A DNA stretch of 64,000 bases, from positions 4,092,001-4,156,000 of the forward strand of contig NZ_CP017770.1 of NCBI RefSeq assembly GCF_001857945.1, given 5' to 3'. Of this stretch, positions 29,301 to 37,340 are shown in pieces. How positions within the stretch are numbered: position 1 is the stretch's first letter; every line of letters begins with the position of its first letter. Below the pieces are notes generated by a model. It saw nothing but the letters and a program-made list of their open reading frames with translations, did not search any database and was not told the origin of the DNA. This DNA comes from Paenibacillus crassostreae (GTDB taxonomy: Bacteria; Bacillota; Bacilli; Paenibacillales; Paenibacillaceae). The translations under genes were made by a program, and so were the position numbers.

Positions 29301-29795
29301 ATGAAAAAGTTTTTGTGATTTAGCGTGGCTATGGTATTGGTGTGTAAAAAAATGGGAGTACTTTTGAAGATGAAACGATTAATAGCTTGTAGTAAATCAA
29401 TTCCACAATCAGAAGAAACTGAAGAATATTATGGCAAGAGATTGAATATCGGAGTTATTGGTCAAACGCCTGAGGTGAGGGAAGAAGAGCGGGTGGAGTT
29501 TAAGGGAATACAGTTTTCTGATTTAGAAGATAAAAAATTAATTTCGCAATATGATGCAATTATTATTACAAAAAAAGATCTCTCCCATGAGGATGTACCT
29601 TATTTAATTGAACTGAAATACGCAATTGGAATTGTGTATAAAGATGAAAATTTTACGGGTTGGGGATACGGTTTATATAATGACATTGAAAATAAGGAGA
29701 ATATATATGGCGCAAGTAAAGATTTTTGGTTTATATCACTCTTTGAAGCCAATCCAGAGTCAATTATCAGATATTTTACATTCTTGTTTAGTTGA
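29301..29795 (+). pseudogene. Decayed small lipoprotein gene
   Basis: AGGAG precedes ATGAAAAAGTTTTTG at 29301, but TGA follows at once. Past the stop the frame continues with a degraded signal (FSVAMVLV) and LIACSKS, which looks like a lipobox. The body, LNIGVIGQTPEVREEERV to QYDAIIITKKDLS, and WGYGLYNDIENKENI match, from memory, a Bacillales lipoprotein family whose members have about 30 more residues between KKDLS and the ATG segment. The last 25 residues are out of family because the tautomerase gene starts inside this frame at 29707. An internal in-frame deletion plus damaged start and end make function unlikely. Confidence 0.6.
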
Positions 29796-30093
29796 TTCAA
29801 TGAATTTACCTGAGAACAAAAGATTTCATCGATTTTTCCATATGAATAAGGATGATTTTTACTATCCTAATGATCGATCCGAAAAGTATACAATAATTGA
29901 GATTAGTATGTTTGAAGGGAGATCGATTGATGTAAAGAAGAAATTGATTCTATTGATTTTCGAGAGATTTACTATTCTCGGAATTGAAGCCAATGATATT
30001 GAAATAACTATATATGAAACGCCAAAGAATAATTGGGGAATAAGAGGATTGCCAGGAGATGAATTGAATCTAAATTATAAAGTTGATATATAG
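29707..30093 (+). CDS. Tautomerase family protein (Tautomerase_2, YrdN-like)
   Basis: A 128-residue protein, MAQVKIFGLYHSLKPIQSQL to the end, with LPENKRFHRFFHMNKDDFYYP and YTIIEISMFEGRSIDVKK, typical of the double-length tautomerase superfamily found in Bacillus YrdN. ETPKNNWGIRGLPGDE closes the fold. The initiator proline of classical 4-oxalocrotonate tautomerases is absent at position 2 (Ala), as in part of this subfamily, so catalysis is uncertain. AAGGAG at 29695 precedes ATG 29707. It overlaps the 3' end of the decayed lipoprotein gene, evidence of a recombination junction. Confidence 0.75.
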   Translation: MAQVKIFGLYHSLKPIQSQLSDILHSCLVDSMNLPENKRFHRFFHMNKDDFYYPNDRSEKYTIIEISMFEGRSIDVKKKLILLIFERFTILGIEANDIEITIYETPKNNWGIRGLPGDELNLNYKVDI

Positions 30094-30142
30094 TTGGACA
30101 TGCAAATACACATCAAGTGTGAACAGAAGAGAGGTGAATCTA

Positions 30143-30259
30143 GTGCAAATTATATGGGAAAATATATTGATTACATTATTGATATTGGGATTTAGTTTGG
30201 GATTTATTATATTTCTTATAATAGGAGTTATTAGGCTCGTTAAAAAAAAGACTTCTTAG
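30143..30259 (+). CDS. 38-residue single-helix membrane peptide
   Basis: GTG 30143 follows AGAGAGGTG with good spacing and opens MQIIWENILITLLILGFSLG, continuing with one hydrophobic helix and the tail RLVKKKTS. The design, one helix and a positive C-terminus, resembles small regulatory membrane peptides or toxin-type peptides. There is no antisense RNA gene visible. I do not recognise it, and translation is inferred only from the ribosome site. Confidence 0.45.
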   Translation: MQIIWENILITLLILGFSLGFIIFLIIGVIRLVKKKTS

Positions 30260-30365
30260 AAAAAACAAAACCACATAAAAGTGCCAAATAAGCATTTTGT
30301 GAGGAAATTCAAGCCAATGATTCAACTAACAATTAACTAACGATACTTTAAAAGTAGGTGAAGTT

Positions 30366-30446
30366 ATGAAAATCAGAGAAGCCAAATTTGTTGATATTAA
30401 TGGCATCTCCTATGTTCATGCGGAGAGTATAGGAGAGATTAGATGA
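30366..30446 (+). pseudogene. N-terminal stub of a GNAT acetyltransferase
   Basis: GTAGGTGAAGTT precedes ATG 30366, which opens MKIREAKFVDINGISYVHAE, the classic start of a GNAT acetyltransferase. After 26 residues the frame ends in a TGA that overlaps the ATG of the next methyltransferase gene. The rest of the acetyltransferase is missing, so this is a deletion remnant whose ribosome site may now couple translation into the methyltransferase. Confidence 0.65.
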
Positions 30447-31150
30447 ACCTAGATGAGCAGAATGGAAAACTAGATTTAGACAGGGTTGTTTTTATTGGTC
30501 GTTCATTCGAAGAGTATATGAAGATTTTTTCTCTTTCACTAGAAGAAGTGCAGGGGAAGAAAATACTTGATTGTCCTTCAGGAGCATGTTCTTTTACAGC
30601 CATTGCCAATCAATTAGGTGTTGATGTAACCGCATGTGACCTTGCCTATTACCATGAAGCAGAAAACCTTAGACATAAAGGTATAGAGGATATTGAACAT
30701 GCGATGGAACATGTGGAGAGCGTTAAAGATAATTATGTGCGGGATTATTTCGAAGACATAGAAGCATTAAAATTAGAACGTTTAAATGCACTAAATCATT
30801 GTTATGGAGATATGATTAAGTTCACGAATCGGTATGTTCCCGTTGTGCTACCAGTACTTCCTTTTAAGGACGAAGAATTTGATTTGATTTTGTCTGCTCA
30901 TTTACTGTTTACGTATGCAGATCGATTGAACTATAACTTTCACGAATCCACGATTAATGAGTTACTAAGGGTTTCAAAAGAAGAACTTCGAATTTTTCCT
31001 TTGGTAGATGTAGAAGGCAAACGATATGTACATTTAGATGAAATAAAAAAATATCTTCAAGGTAAGGGATACACTACCGAAGAAGTAGAAGTTCCATATG
31101 AATTTCAACGGAATGCTAATTCAATGTTAATAGTGAAAAAGGGTAAGTAG
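30443..31150 (+). CDS. SAM-dependent methyltransferase-like protein
   Basis: A 235-residue Rossmann methyltransferase-like protein. KILDCPSGACSFTAIANQLG at about 40-59 is motif I with a serine/cysteine variant of the glycine loop, DVTACDLAYY the second strand, and FKDEEFDLILSAHLLF near 140-155 motif IV. The substrate is unknown. AGGAGA at 30431 precedes ATG 30443, and the start overlaps the GNAT stub. It is the first of a run of small genes on the same strand, with no obvious functional link between them. Confidence 0.72.
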   Translation: MNLDEQNGKLDLDRVVFIGRSFEEYMKIFSLSLEEVQGKKILDCPSGACSFTAIANQLGVDVTACDLAYYHEAENLRHKGIEDIEHAMEHVESVKDNYVRDYFEDIEALKLERLNALNHCYGDMIKFTNRYVPVVLPVLPFKDEEFDLILSAHLLFTYADRLNYNFHESTINELLRVSKEELRIFPLVDVEGKRYVHLDEIKKYLQGKGYTTEEVEVPYEFQRNANSMLIVKKGK

Positions 31151-31164
31151 AAAGGATTAATCAT

Positions 31165-31974
31165 ATGATTAATTTACGAGATATTATTAGGCTTGAATTT
31201 ACATACTTAGAGACGTTTACGAATCGAATTGCAACTTCGTGGGGTTCAATATTTTGTAATGAAATCCACCCCAATTACTATGATGCGAATCATGCACACA
31301 TAAGCGATCTATGTGATTTTCCAAAGTTAGTAGTTGATGAAGTAGTCGACTTTTATCGAACAAGAAATATCATCCCAAGATTCTATATCTACAACTTAGA
31401 AAATCAACAAAATCTCATTTCTGAATTGAAATCAAGGGATTTTAGATATGAAGAATTAATTAGTCCTGTTCAATTATGGGATGAAGTAATCATTGAAAAT
31501 GTGAATCATAATAGGATAACTATTGAGAAAGTAACAGAGGAGAATTACCAAGAAGCACTAGAAATAGAGAGTAGAATTAAAGAGTTTGGAGGAATGGAAT
31601 CTATCCAGACGGTTTATGAAGAACAATTCATTCATAGTTCGTTTACACATTATCTGCTTCGATACGATGGATTAGCTTGTTCGAGTGCATGTATTTTTGT
31701 AGATGGCAATCAGGCTCGAATGGAAAGTGTAGCTACCATTGAAGAATTCAGAGGAATGGGATTAATAGGTGCTATGATTCAGTTCATACAAAAAGAAGTA
31801 TTGCATAGAGGGATCAAGAACCTTTGGGTGTTTCCAATAAATGAATCGGTAGAAAAAGTCTATCGTAAGTATGGATTTCAAACAGTCGATACAATGATTA
31901 TGGGTCATGCATTTTTAGGTGGTAAAAGTATTAAGGAGATACGTGAAGAAGAGGAAGGTGACTGTAACGAATAA
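31165..31974 (+). CDS. GNAT family N-acetyltransferase
   Basis: A 269-residue acetyltransferase. The C-terminal GNAT domain (about 115-260) has ARMESVATIEEFRGMGLIGA, the acetyl-CoA pyrophosphate loop (RGMGLIGA), and VEKVYRKYGFQTVDTM near 230-245. The N-terminal half is a partner domain common in two-domain GNATs. It lies 14 bp after the methyltransferase and overlaps the start region of the HAD gene. The substrate is unknown. Confidence 0.8.
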   Translation: MINLRDIIRLEFTYLETFTNRIATSWGSIFCNEIHPNYYDANHAHISDLCDFPKLVVDEVVDFYRTRNIIPRFYIYNLENQQNLISELKSRDFRYEELISPVQLWDEVIIENVNHNRITIEKVTEENYQEALEIESRIKEFGGMESIQTVYEEQFIHSSFTHYLLRYDGLACSSACIFVDGNQARMESVATIEEFRGMGLIGAMIQFIQKEVLHRGIKNLWVFPINESVEKVYRKYGFQTVDTMIMGHAFLGGKSIKEIREEEEGDCNE

Positions 31975-32548
31975 ATTTCAATTAGTTCTTGATGTTGGTG
32001 GGGTATTAATATCAAATCTTTCCCCTACATGGGAGGGGATTTCTAGTGTATCTTCGTTATCGCCTAAAGAATTGAAAAAATATTTCAATGAAGAAATTCG
32101 ACATGATTTTTGGACTGGAAATATTCCGGAAGAATATTTTTGGAGTTGGGTTATTAAACATTGTCCAACCCTTGATATTAAAAATGCACGGTCATTGTTA
32201 CAAAAAAACCTTATGCCTCTAGCAGCATTTGATTGTATTGCTAATTGGAGTGAACTAGCAGATATTCATTTGCTTAGCAATCATCGTGAAGAATGGTTAG
32301 ATCCTTTGATTCAACCTTTGAAGCCATACCTTAAGAGTTTTACAATATCAAGTTCAGTTGGATGCTGTAAACCTAATTCTGAGATATATAGTATAGTCCA
32401 CTCACATTTTACGAATCAGCATGAAATTTGGTTTGTAGATGATCAGGAGAAGAATTTTGCACCTGCTAAAACCCTTGGATGGAACACCTTAATTGCCGAT
32501 CAGAATGGGGAGTGGATAGGACAAATTGAAAAACTACTAAATAAGTAA
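31943..32548 (+). CDS. HAD superfamily hydrolase
   Basis: A phosphatase-like protein of about 201 residues. LVLDVGG near the N-terminus is an altered motif I (the usual DxDxT/V has a single Asp), IHLLSNHREEW is motif II, SSSVGCCKPNSEIY contains the motif III lysine, and VDDQEKNFAPAKTLGWNTL is motif IV. Loss of the second aspartate would weaken phosphatase activity. GTG 31943 with AAGGAG just upstream is the most likely start; ATG 31919 lies inside the preceding gene. It overlaps the GNAT gene by 32 bp. Confidence 0.72.
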   Translation: MKKRKVTVTNKFQLVLDVGGVLISNLSPTWEGISSVSSLSPKELKKYFNEEIRHDFWTGNIPEEYFWSWVIKHCPTLDIKNARSLLQKNLMPLAAFDCIANWSELADIHLLSNHREEWLDPLIQPLKPYLKSFTISSSVGCCKPNSEIYSIVHSHFTNQHEIWFVDDQEKNFAPAKTLGWNTLIADQNGEWIGQIEKLLNK

Positions 32549-32578
32549 AAATAAATGATCATGGAAAGGAATTGGAAA

Positions 32579-33073
32579 ATGATAAGATTATGTAGAAGTC
32601 AAGATGTCGAAGTAATCAATCAAATTATTAATGATGCAGCCACTGCATATAAAGGTATTATTCCGGAGGACCGATATCAGGAACCTTATATGGATGTTGT
32701 CGAATTACAACATGAAATAAACGAAGGTGTGGTATTTTGGGGATATGTTGATGCCAATGATCAACTAGTAGGGGTCATGGGAATACAGGATAAAGGAGAA
32801 GTATCTTTAATAAGGCATGCGTATGTAAGAACGAATCAAAGAAATAGTGGAATTGGAAGTAAGTTATTAAACCATATAATATGCCGAAGAGAAAAGCCAA
32901 TATTGATTGGAACTTGGGAATCTGCAGTATGGGCTATTAAATTTTATGAGAAGAATGGATTTAATCTTGCATCAGTCGAAGAGAAAGAAAGACTATTAAG
33001 AAAGCATTGGAATATACCTGAAAGACAGATTCAAACCTCAGTAGTCTTACATGGAAGTAAACTGGAAAATTAG
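32579..33073 (+). CDS. GNAT family N-acetyltransferase
   Basis: A 164-residue single-domain GNAT: IRLCRSQDVEVINQIIND at the start, VSLIRHAYVRTNQRNSGIGS with the acetyl-CoA loop QRNSGIGS near 90-97, and AIKFYEKNGFNLASVEEKER near the end. AAAGGA at 32564 favours ATG 32579 over ATG 32555. It lies between the HAD gene and a second methyltransferase. The substrate is unknown. Confidence 0.8.
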   Translation: MIRLCRSQDVEVINQIINDAATAYKGIIPEDRYQEPYMDVVELQHEINEGVVFWGYVDANDQLVGVMGIQDKGEVSLIRHAYVRTNQRNSGIGSKLLNHIICRREKPILIGTWESAVWAIKFYEKNGFNLASVEEKERLLRKHWNIPERQIQTSVVLHGSKLEN

Positions 33074-33103
33074 TTCATTTGAAATTGAAATGAGGAGATA
33101 ATC

Positions 33104-33880
33104 ATGCCTATCGATTTTCACGATAGTAGGAATCAATCGACATACGCTTCACGGACTGCTGAAGATCAGTGGATAAAGACTATCAACAAGTACGTTGACA
33201 TACAAGGGAAACACGTTCTAGATTTGGGCTGTGGTGGAGGAATCTACTCTAAAGTATTCGCTCAGTCAGGAGCAGAACAGGTTATCGCAATGGACTTTTC
33301 CACAGAAATGTTAAAGGGTGCAAAAGAATACTGTAGAGCTCTAGATAATATCACATTTGCACAAGGTAGTGCTCTAGATACAGGCTTAGAGGAAGGGCAA
33401 TTTGATGTGTTATTAGAACGGGCATTGATTCATCATATACCGGATTTGAAATGTTGCTTTCAAGAAGTTAATAGAATATTAAAACCCGATGGGAAATTTA
33501 TTATTCAAGATCGTACACCAGAAGATTGCACTTTACCTGGGGATAATACCCATATCAGAGGATACTTCTTTCAGAAATATCCTGAATTGATTGAAAAGGA
33601 AACTAGTAGAAGATATTCGAGTGATCAAGTCATTACAACCTTAACGCAAACAGGTTTTAAGCTAATTAAGGAACTGAAACTTTGGGAAACTCGAAGAATA
33701 TATGATGAATTTGCACAACTCAAGTCCGATTTGCAGAATAGAACGGGTAGATCGATTCTATATGAGTTGTCAGATGAGGAGTTAGTAAATCTGGTGGAAT
33801 TCATAGAAGGCGAAATTGGGAAACCTGAATCGATTATAGAAGAAGATCGATGGACTATATGGATTGCAGAGAAACAATAG
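33104..33880 (+). CDS. Class I SAM-dependent methyltransferase
   Basis: A 258-residue methyltransferase with textbook motifs: HVLDLGCGGGIYSKVFAQSG (motif I, about 36-55), VIAMDFSTEMLKGAKEY (motif II), and FDVLLERALIHHIPDLKCCF (motif IV and post-motif). HHIPDL places it with the UbiE/MenG-like small-molecule methyltransferases. GAGGAG precedes ATG 33104. The substrate cannot be predicted. It is the last clearly intact gene before two truncated ones. Confidence 0.85.
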   Translation: MPIDFHDSRNQSTYASRTAEDQWIKTINKYVDIQGKHVLDLGCGGGIYSKVFAQSGAEQVIAMDFSTEMLKGAKEYCRALDNITFAQGSALDTGLEEGQFDVLLERALIHHIPDLKCCFQEVNRILKPDGKFIIQDRTPEDCTLPGDNTHIRGYFFQKYPELIEKETSRRYSSDQVITTLTQTGFKLIKELKLWETRRIYDEFAQLKSDLQNRTGRSILYELSDEELVNLVEFIEGEIGKPESIIEEDRWTIWIAEKQ

Positions 33881-33917
33881 TAGATTAGCTTATTATAGGA
33901 TGTAACGGGGATTGAAG

Positions 33918-34418
33918 ATGAAAAGAGCAACGAATACAAGCCATAAAATACATCGGAGGTTGTCGGACGAGATTTCTGATGAGCTAGGATTAACTATTAA
34001 AGTGAACAAAATCAAACCAGATCTATCACAATATGATCTCATATTTGTTCCAGGGGGTATGGGAACCAGAAAGCTTAGATTTGATGAAGAGTTTATCTCA
34101 TGGTTGCGTACAGCAGAGCAAGTGAATACGATTGTATCTGTTTGTACAGGATCACTTTTACTTGGGGCAGCAGGATTCTTGAAGAACAAGAAAGCCACGA
34201 CGAATCCCAATGCATATGAACTACTAGAATCCTATTGTGAAGAAGTTATTAAAACGAGGATTGTAAAAGATGGAAACCTGATCACTGCTGGGGGTGTATC
34301 GACATCTATTGACCTTGCCTTATATATTGTTGAGTTATTTGTAAACAAAGAAGCAGTTGAAATCATTAAGAAACAAATTGATTATCCATATGACGTGCAA
34401 GGGATTATTGAAGTGTAG
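33918..34418 (+). pseudogene. 5'-truncated DJ-1/PfpI family gene
   Basis: The frame encodes the C-terminal three quarters of a DJ-1/PfpI protein: DLIFVPGGMGTRKLRFDEE, VSVCTGSLLLGAAGFL with the nucleophilic cysteine, and DGNLITAGGVSTSIDLALYI. The first strand and helix, including the acidic residue that activates the cysteine in this family, are missing, and the N-terminus instead reads KRATNTSHKIHRR without similarity. About 40-50 residues appear lost. Translation from TTG 33912 or ATG 33918 is possible, but a functional enzyme is doubtful. Confidence 0.6.
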
Positions 34419-34455
34419 ATTTTTAGAAATCATTCATTAAATAGAGGAAGGAATT

Positions 34456-34700
34456 ATGATAATCATGATTAATAGGGCAATTGGTGTAGGGAAAACGACT
34501 ACTGCTTGGCTTCGGATGATACGATATACCAAAGACTAGCGTCTCGTGGGGATGCTGAAGGAGGGTGGACCTATCAACAAACCCAGAAATGTATAGATAA
34601 TCTAGCAAAAGATATATATCATGAACATATTAATACAGATGATCTAAATACCAATGAAATTACAAATAAAATGCTGCTTAGAATGGGGTTAACCAAGTAA
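34456..34700 (+). pseudogene. TmrB-like ATP-binding protein gene with a large internal deletion
   Basis: MIIMINRAIGVGKTTTA at the start is a Walker A segment like that of Bacillus TmrB (tunicamycin resistance), although the usual GAFG is RAIG. It then runs out of frame within a few codons. The second frame, from 34506, is the C-terminus of the same family: ASDDTIYQRLASRGDAEGGW, CIDNLAKDIYHEHINTDDLN. About 80-90 central residues are gone and the frame has shifted by one. It is another deletion scar of the same kind as its neighbours. Confidence 0.65.
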
Positions 34701-34764
34701 TATAACTTCTGTTCTATAATTGTTGTATAATCATTATTTATCATAAAGGAGACTGATATAATCC

Positions 34765-35463
34765 ATGAGAATATTGATAACAGGTGCTGGACGAGGATTA
34801 GGGTATGCGTTGGTGTGTGAAGCATTGCTTCGTGGACATGATGTTATAGCAGGTATAAGAGACATGGAGCGGGATAAGGAACACCTTCTTGACTTACAGT
34901 CTGGCAAGGGTTCACTATCACTAATTCAACTTGATGTAGCAAATGAGAATAAGATTGTACAAGCCAAAGCTTTAGTCGAGTCAGAAATAGACCATATAGA
35001 TGTCATTATAAATAATGCAGGTATTTTAATCGCACGTGATAAATCTATTGAAACTTTAGATTTTGCAGATATGGAGCAGACGATGCTGACAAATGTATAT
35101 GGACCGATGCAAATGATTAAACATTTCTTGCCATTACTTCGGGTTAGTAAATATCCTTGTATTGTAAACGTGAGTTCAGAAGCAGGTAGTTTCGCAAGCG
35201 CTTACGGTGGGGATTACCCCTATGCAATTTCCAAGAATGCTCTAACTTTCTTCACTGCTCAGTTAAAGAAATCTTTAATACCTGATGGGTTTAGTGTATT
35301 TGCAGTTCATCCTGGATGGATACAAACGTCAATGGGTGGAGAGCAGGCACCAGGTAATCCAGAGGATACAGCATGCGGAATATTAGATATGATCGAGCGG
35401 AAAATAAAGCTGCCAGATGATACCTGGATGGTTGACCATAAAGGCCAGCCGATGCCATTCTGA
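34765..35463 (+). CDS. SDR family oxidoreductase
   Basis: A 232-residue short-chain dehydrogenase. ILITGAGRGLGYAL is the cofactor loop (TGxxxGxG), NNAG at about 78-81, VNVSSEAGS contains the catalytic serine, and YPYAISKNAL the YxxxK pair (about 151-155). The C-terminal half is like the C-factor group of SDRs. AAAGGAG precedes ATG 34765. It is followed after 1 bp by a P-loop kinase-like gene, so these two form a small operon closed by a strong terminator. Confidence 0.88.
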   Translation: MRILITGAGRGLGYALVCEALLRGHDVIAGIRDMERDKEHLLDLQSGKGSLSLIQLDVANENKIVQAKALVESEIDHIDVIINNAGILIARDKSIETLDFADMEQTMLTNVYGPMQMIKHFLPLLRVSKYPCIVNVSSEAGSFASAYGGDYPYAISKNALTFFTAQLKKSLIPDGFSVFAVHPGWIQTSMGGEQAPGNPEDTACGILDMIERKIKLPDDTWMVDHKGQPMPF

Positions 35464-35464
35464 T

Positions 35465-35986
35465 ATGAAAAGAATTATGATTATTGGATCTGCCGGATCG
35501 GGAAAATCAACTTTCGCTAGAAAGATTGCGGATATAACGAAATTGCCCTTAATTTATTTAGATGCTTATTATTGGAAAGCTGGTTGGGTAGCGACATCGA
35601 ATGATGATTGGGAAGTTTTTCAACAAGGAATTGTTCTTGATAATGAATGGATTATCGATGGAAATTATAATAGAACATTAGATATTAGAATGGCACGAGC
35701 GGATACAATCATTTTCTTCGATCTATCTCCTTGGGTAACAATGTACAGAGTGATTAAACGAAGAATTCAATTCCATGGACGAACTAGACCCGACTTGAAT
35801 GAGGGATGCCCTGAGGCGTTGGATTGGGAATTCATTAGACTGGTATGGAATTTCAGAAAACTCAAAAGACCAGCTATCCTCGAGAAGCTAAAGATTTTTG
35901 AAAGAGATAAAAATATTATTATTCTTCGATCCCTGAGGGAAGTCATGAACTTACTAGACGATATGAAAAACAGTTCAGTTCAATGA
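35465..35986 (+). CDS. P-loop adenylate-kinase-like protein (FlaR/topology modulation family)
   Basis: A 173-residue nucleoside kinase-like ATPase. IMIIGSAGSGKSTFARKIAD is Walker A; LIYLDAYYWKAGW and WIIDGNYNRTLDIRM are signatures of the FlaR-type 'topology modulation' proteins, whose real role is unclear. A basic stretch VIKRRIQFHGRTRPDL corresponds to the lid. The frame opens at 35417, but ATG 35465 begins two bases after the SDR stop and gives the family start. Its last codons are inside a terminator hairpin. Confidence 0.82.
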   Translation: MKRIMIIGSAGSGKSTFARKIADITKLPLIYLDAYYWKAGWVATSNDDWEVFQQGIVLDNEWIIDGNYNRTLDIRMARADTIIFFDLSPWVTMYRVIKRRIQFHGRTRPDLNEGCPEALDWEFIRLVWNFRKLKRPAILEKLKIFERDKNIIILRSLREVMNLLDDMKNSSVQ

Positions 35987-36004
35987 TTGAACTGAACTGT
36001 TTTT
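35966..36004. terminator. Strong bidirectional terminator
   Basis: AAAAACAGTTCAGTTCA pairs perfectly with TGAACTGAACTGTTTTT around a 5-nt loop, so either strand ends in a T-run. It closes the SDR/kinase unit (whose TGA lies in the hairpin) and the converging membrane protein gene. Confidence 0.9.
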
Positions 36005-36031
36005 CAGAAAGATCAATTACCAGATTCTGAT

Positions 36032-36622
36032 CTATATCCAATTCGATAGTAAGGAAAGGATTAGAAACACTCCCATAACGACACTTGCGACCATGGCTCT
36101 AGATTTATTGGTCTCTCTCGAATGATTACCAGTAGTAGTCTTTGCTCTAATGAGGGCTGAGCGAGCATAGAGGAAAGTTCCCAATACCACCAATATGGAT
36201 TCCAATCCGGCACTTATCACTGGAGATTTCCATAATCCGAAGCCGAGTAATGCGAAATTTCCTAGGTTGCCCGGTAGAATGGGTAAATCACTGCGATGGA
36301 CCAGAAGATCGAGAATCCAATGGCTGAAAACAATACCTCCTATAATGTACCCGATACGTTTCCCCCATGACCATCCGGCTAAAAGACCAGCAATGATTGC
36401 TATTAATAGAGCCCCTACTAACGAATGCGTATAATTAGCATGAATAATGGTTTCACCGTATCCCGTTCCACTACCAACAGGTTCCATTGTCTCAATTCCA
36501 GAAATGTACAAGGGAACAAAGAGTATATCTAATAATTGTGTGCTTATCAACAATGCCCAAGTGGGTACTTCTTGATATTTAGCTTTTACAATAGCAGCAA
36601 TTCCAAAATGTCCTGCAAACAT
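36032..36622 (-). CDS. Polytopic membrane protein of unknown function
   Basis: A 196-residue membrane protein with about five hydrophobic segments. FAGHFGIAAIVKAKYQEVP at the start, HANYTHSLVGALLIAIIAG and SHWILDLLVHRSDLPILPG carry conserved His and Asp residues, which resembles the YdjM/DUF457 metal-hydrolase-like fold but more distantly. GAGGAGG eight bases before ATG 36622 fixes the start; the frame extends to 36658. It stands alone. Homologues are usually annotated only as permease or hypothetical. Confidence 0.75.
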   Translation of the reverse strand: MFAGHFGIAAIVKAKYQEVPTWALLISTQLLDILFVPLYISGIETMEPVGSGTGYGETIIHANYTHSLVGALLIAIIAGLLAGWSWGKRIGYIIGGIVFSHWILDLLVHRSDLPILPGNLGNFALLGFGLWKSPVISAGLESILVVLGTFLYARSALIRAKTTTGNHSRETNKSRAMVASVVMGVFLILSLLSNWI

Positions 36623-36685
36623 GTAGTAGTCCTCCTCATTTCTTCTCAATCTATTCATGTACTAAATCAACCATGATACTTCTTC

Positions 36686-37309
36686 TTATGACTTTAAATA
36701 GGTATCTAACTGATTCGCAGGTTGGAGAACCGATGAGCCATGACAGACTTCAAGACGTAGTGGTTTTATTTCACGCACTATAGAACTGCTTCGGATCGCT
36801 TCAGTCATATCGGCAGTAAACATCGCCATTGGTTTTCGAAGTTCCCCTTTTTTAGCAGTGAAAAGATCTCCAGCCAATAGAACTTGATCTTGTTGATGAT
36901 AATATACGACATGACCGGGTGAGTGTCCGGGAGTTAAGTATGGTGTTAACCCTCCCATAGTTTGAAGCACACCTTGGTTTGTCTCCGGAAGGGCTTGAGT
37001 TATTTGTTTTGGAATAGAGATAGCTGCCTTTTTTCTACGAGGATAGGGAAGCTCGCCTTCGATATAAGGGATTTCAATTCTATGAGCGAATATAGGGACT
37101 TGTGTGACATTTAGTATTTTTAGGATTGCTCCAGTATGATCGCCATGCCCATGGGTTAACATAACTCTTTTTAGTGGGCCTGCATTTAATGTTTCGATAA
37201 ATTGTTGAATACCTTTTGCCATGAAAGGTATTCCAGCATCGACCAAGGTTACGCCATCCTCATCTTTAACAATCCAGACGTGAATCGGAATTAACATCCA
37301 TATCTTCAA
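36686..37309 (-). CDS. MBL-fold metallo-hydrolase
   Basis: A metallo-beta-lactamase fold hydrolase of about 207 residues. THGHGDHTG at about 52-60 is the HxHxDH zinc motif, TPGHSPGHVV near 126-135 supplies the next histidine, and LLAGDLF the bridging Asp; VCHGSS near the end provides the last His. The annotated start is a TTG almost touching GGAG. Coding sequence similar to the family continues upstream in frame (KITQISEHIWSLKIW) back to a TGA, where the only candidate start is an ATT at 37345, nine bases after AGGGAG. It is probably coupled to the upstream TetR gene and controlled by it. The substrate is unknown. Confidence 0.85.
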   Translation of the reverse strand: MKIWMLIPIHVWIVKDEDGVTLVDAGIPFMAKGIQQFIETLNAGPLKRVMLTHGHGDHTGAILKILNVTQVPIFAHRIEIPYIEGELPYPRRKKAAISIPKQITQALPETNQGVLQTMGGLTPYLTPGHSPGHVVYYHQQDQVLLAGDLFTAKKGELRKPMAMFTADMTEAIRSSSIVREIKPLRLEVCHGSSVLQPANQLDTYLKS

Positions 37310-37340
37310 ACTCCAAATATGCTCTGAGATTTGTGTGATT

